A program made the position numbers and the translations under genes. Under the pieces are notes generated by a model. The model did no database searches, was not told the DNA's origin, and saw only the letters and a list, made by a program, of their open reading frames with translations. Below, piece after piece: positions 5,267 through 5,422 of a DNA stretch of 5,422 nt. The stretch spans positions 1 through 5,422 of the forward strand of contig JAMOUL010000126.1 of the NCBI GenBank assembly GCA_027062035.1. The letters run 5' to 3'. Within the stretch, counting starts at the first letter, position 1. Each line of letters opens with the position of its first letter. The stretch comes from Candidatus Aminicenantota bacterium (GTDB lineage: Bacteria; Acidobacteriota; Aminicenantia; S016-38).

Positions 5267-5422
5267 ATGAAGGTCCTGGTTGTTGGGGCAGGGGGAAGGG
5301 AACATGCCCTCGTATGGAAGATAAAACAATCGCAGAGGGTGGATAGGGTTTTTATAGCACCCGGGAATGGTGGCATAGAAGAGAAAGATAGGGTTAATAT
5401 CCCTGTGCATGAAATCGTTGCC
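5267..5422 (+). CDS. purD: Phosphoribosylamine--glycine ligase, N-terminal part (cut by right edge)
   Basis: PurD (GAR synthetase) joins glycine to 5-phosphoribosylamine using ATP, the second step of de novo purine synthesis in the cytoplasm. The 52 codons present cover the start of the N-terminal domain and match the family closely: a strand then a glycine-rich loop with GREHAL (MKVLVVGAGGREHALVWK, 1-18), VDRVFIAPGNGG (25-36), then the strand NIPVHEI. The family commonly has APGNAGT where this one has APGNGGI, a small change. The full protein is normally about 420 residues, so most of it, including the ATP-grasp domain, lies outside the window. Transcription diverges from the Tricorn gene across a 124-nt region. 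Nothing to its left is co-transcribed with it, so it may head a purine operon to the right, but that cannot be seen here. Confidence 0.95.
   Translation, partial: MKVLVVGAGGREHALVWKIKQSQRVDRVFIAPGNGGIEEKDRVNIPVHEIVA

Noticed and set aside
5155..5410. Two minus-strand frames opposite the purD start
   Set aside because: They run antisense to clear purD coding sequence and across the divergent promoter region, and the products show no recognisable features.

Overview
The window comes from a bacterial chromosome. It has bacterial sigma70-type promoters, Shine-Dalgarno sites, an HU-family protein and the start of a purine biosynthesis gene. An exported Tricorn-type protease beside secreted beta-propeller proteins, with moderate base composition, would fit a lineage such as Acidobacteriota/Aminicenantes or a neighbouring deep branch. 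That placement is only a guess, because no rRNA or other phylogenetic marker is present. No mobile element, tRNA, rRNA or CRISPR array is visible.

Layout, left to right. (1) 1-342, minus: the 5' part of a gene for an exported, probably beta-propeller protein. It begins with TTG inside the end of its upstream neighbour and runs off the left edge. (2) 320-1564, minus: a complete gene for a 414-residue exported protein that looks like a beta-propeller and has no recognised function. It has a perfect extended -10 box so close to its ATG that its mRNA may be leaderless. (3) 1565-1681: a strong hairpin that ends the HU transcript, followed by the promoter of gene 2. (4) 1682-1975, minus: an HU/IHF-family DNA-binding protein with its own strong promoter and ribosome binding site. 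(5) 2074-5142, minus: a complete 1022-residue Tricorn-type protease with a signal peptide, two WD40/PD40-like propellers, a PDZ domain and an S41-type catalytic domain. The four catalytic residues expected from archaeal Tricorn are all present. (6) 5143-5266: a divergent promoter region. (7) 5267-5422, plus: the first 52 codons of purD, cut by the right edge.

Genes 1 and 2 look like one translationally coupled unit. HU and the Tricorn gene each appear to be separate transcription units, and purD is divergent. The shared theme on the minus strand is exported propeller proteins plus an exported propeller-gated peptidase. This could mean work on extracytoplasmic peptides, but the sequence gives no direct functional link between them. 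I see no clearly new biological system. The most distinctive points are the possible leaderless gene, the TTG-started overlap, the exported Tricorn and the enlarged HU protein.
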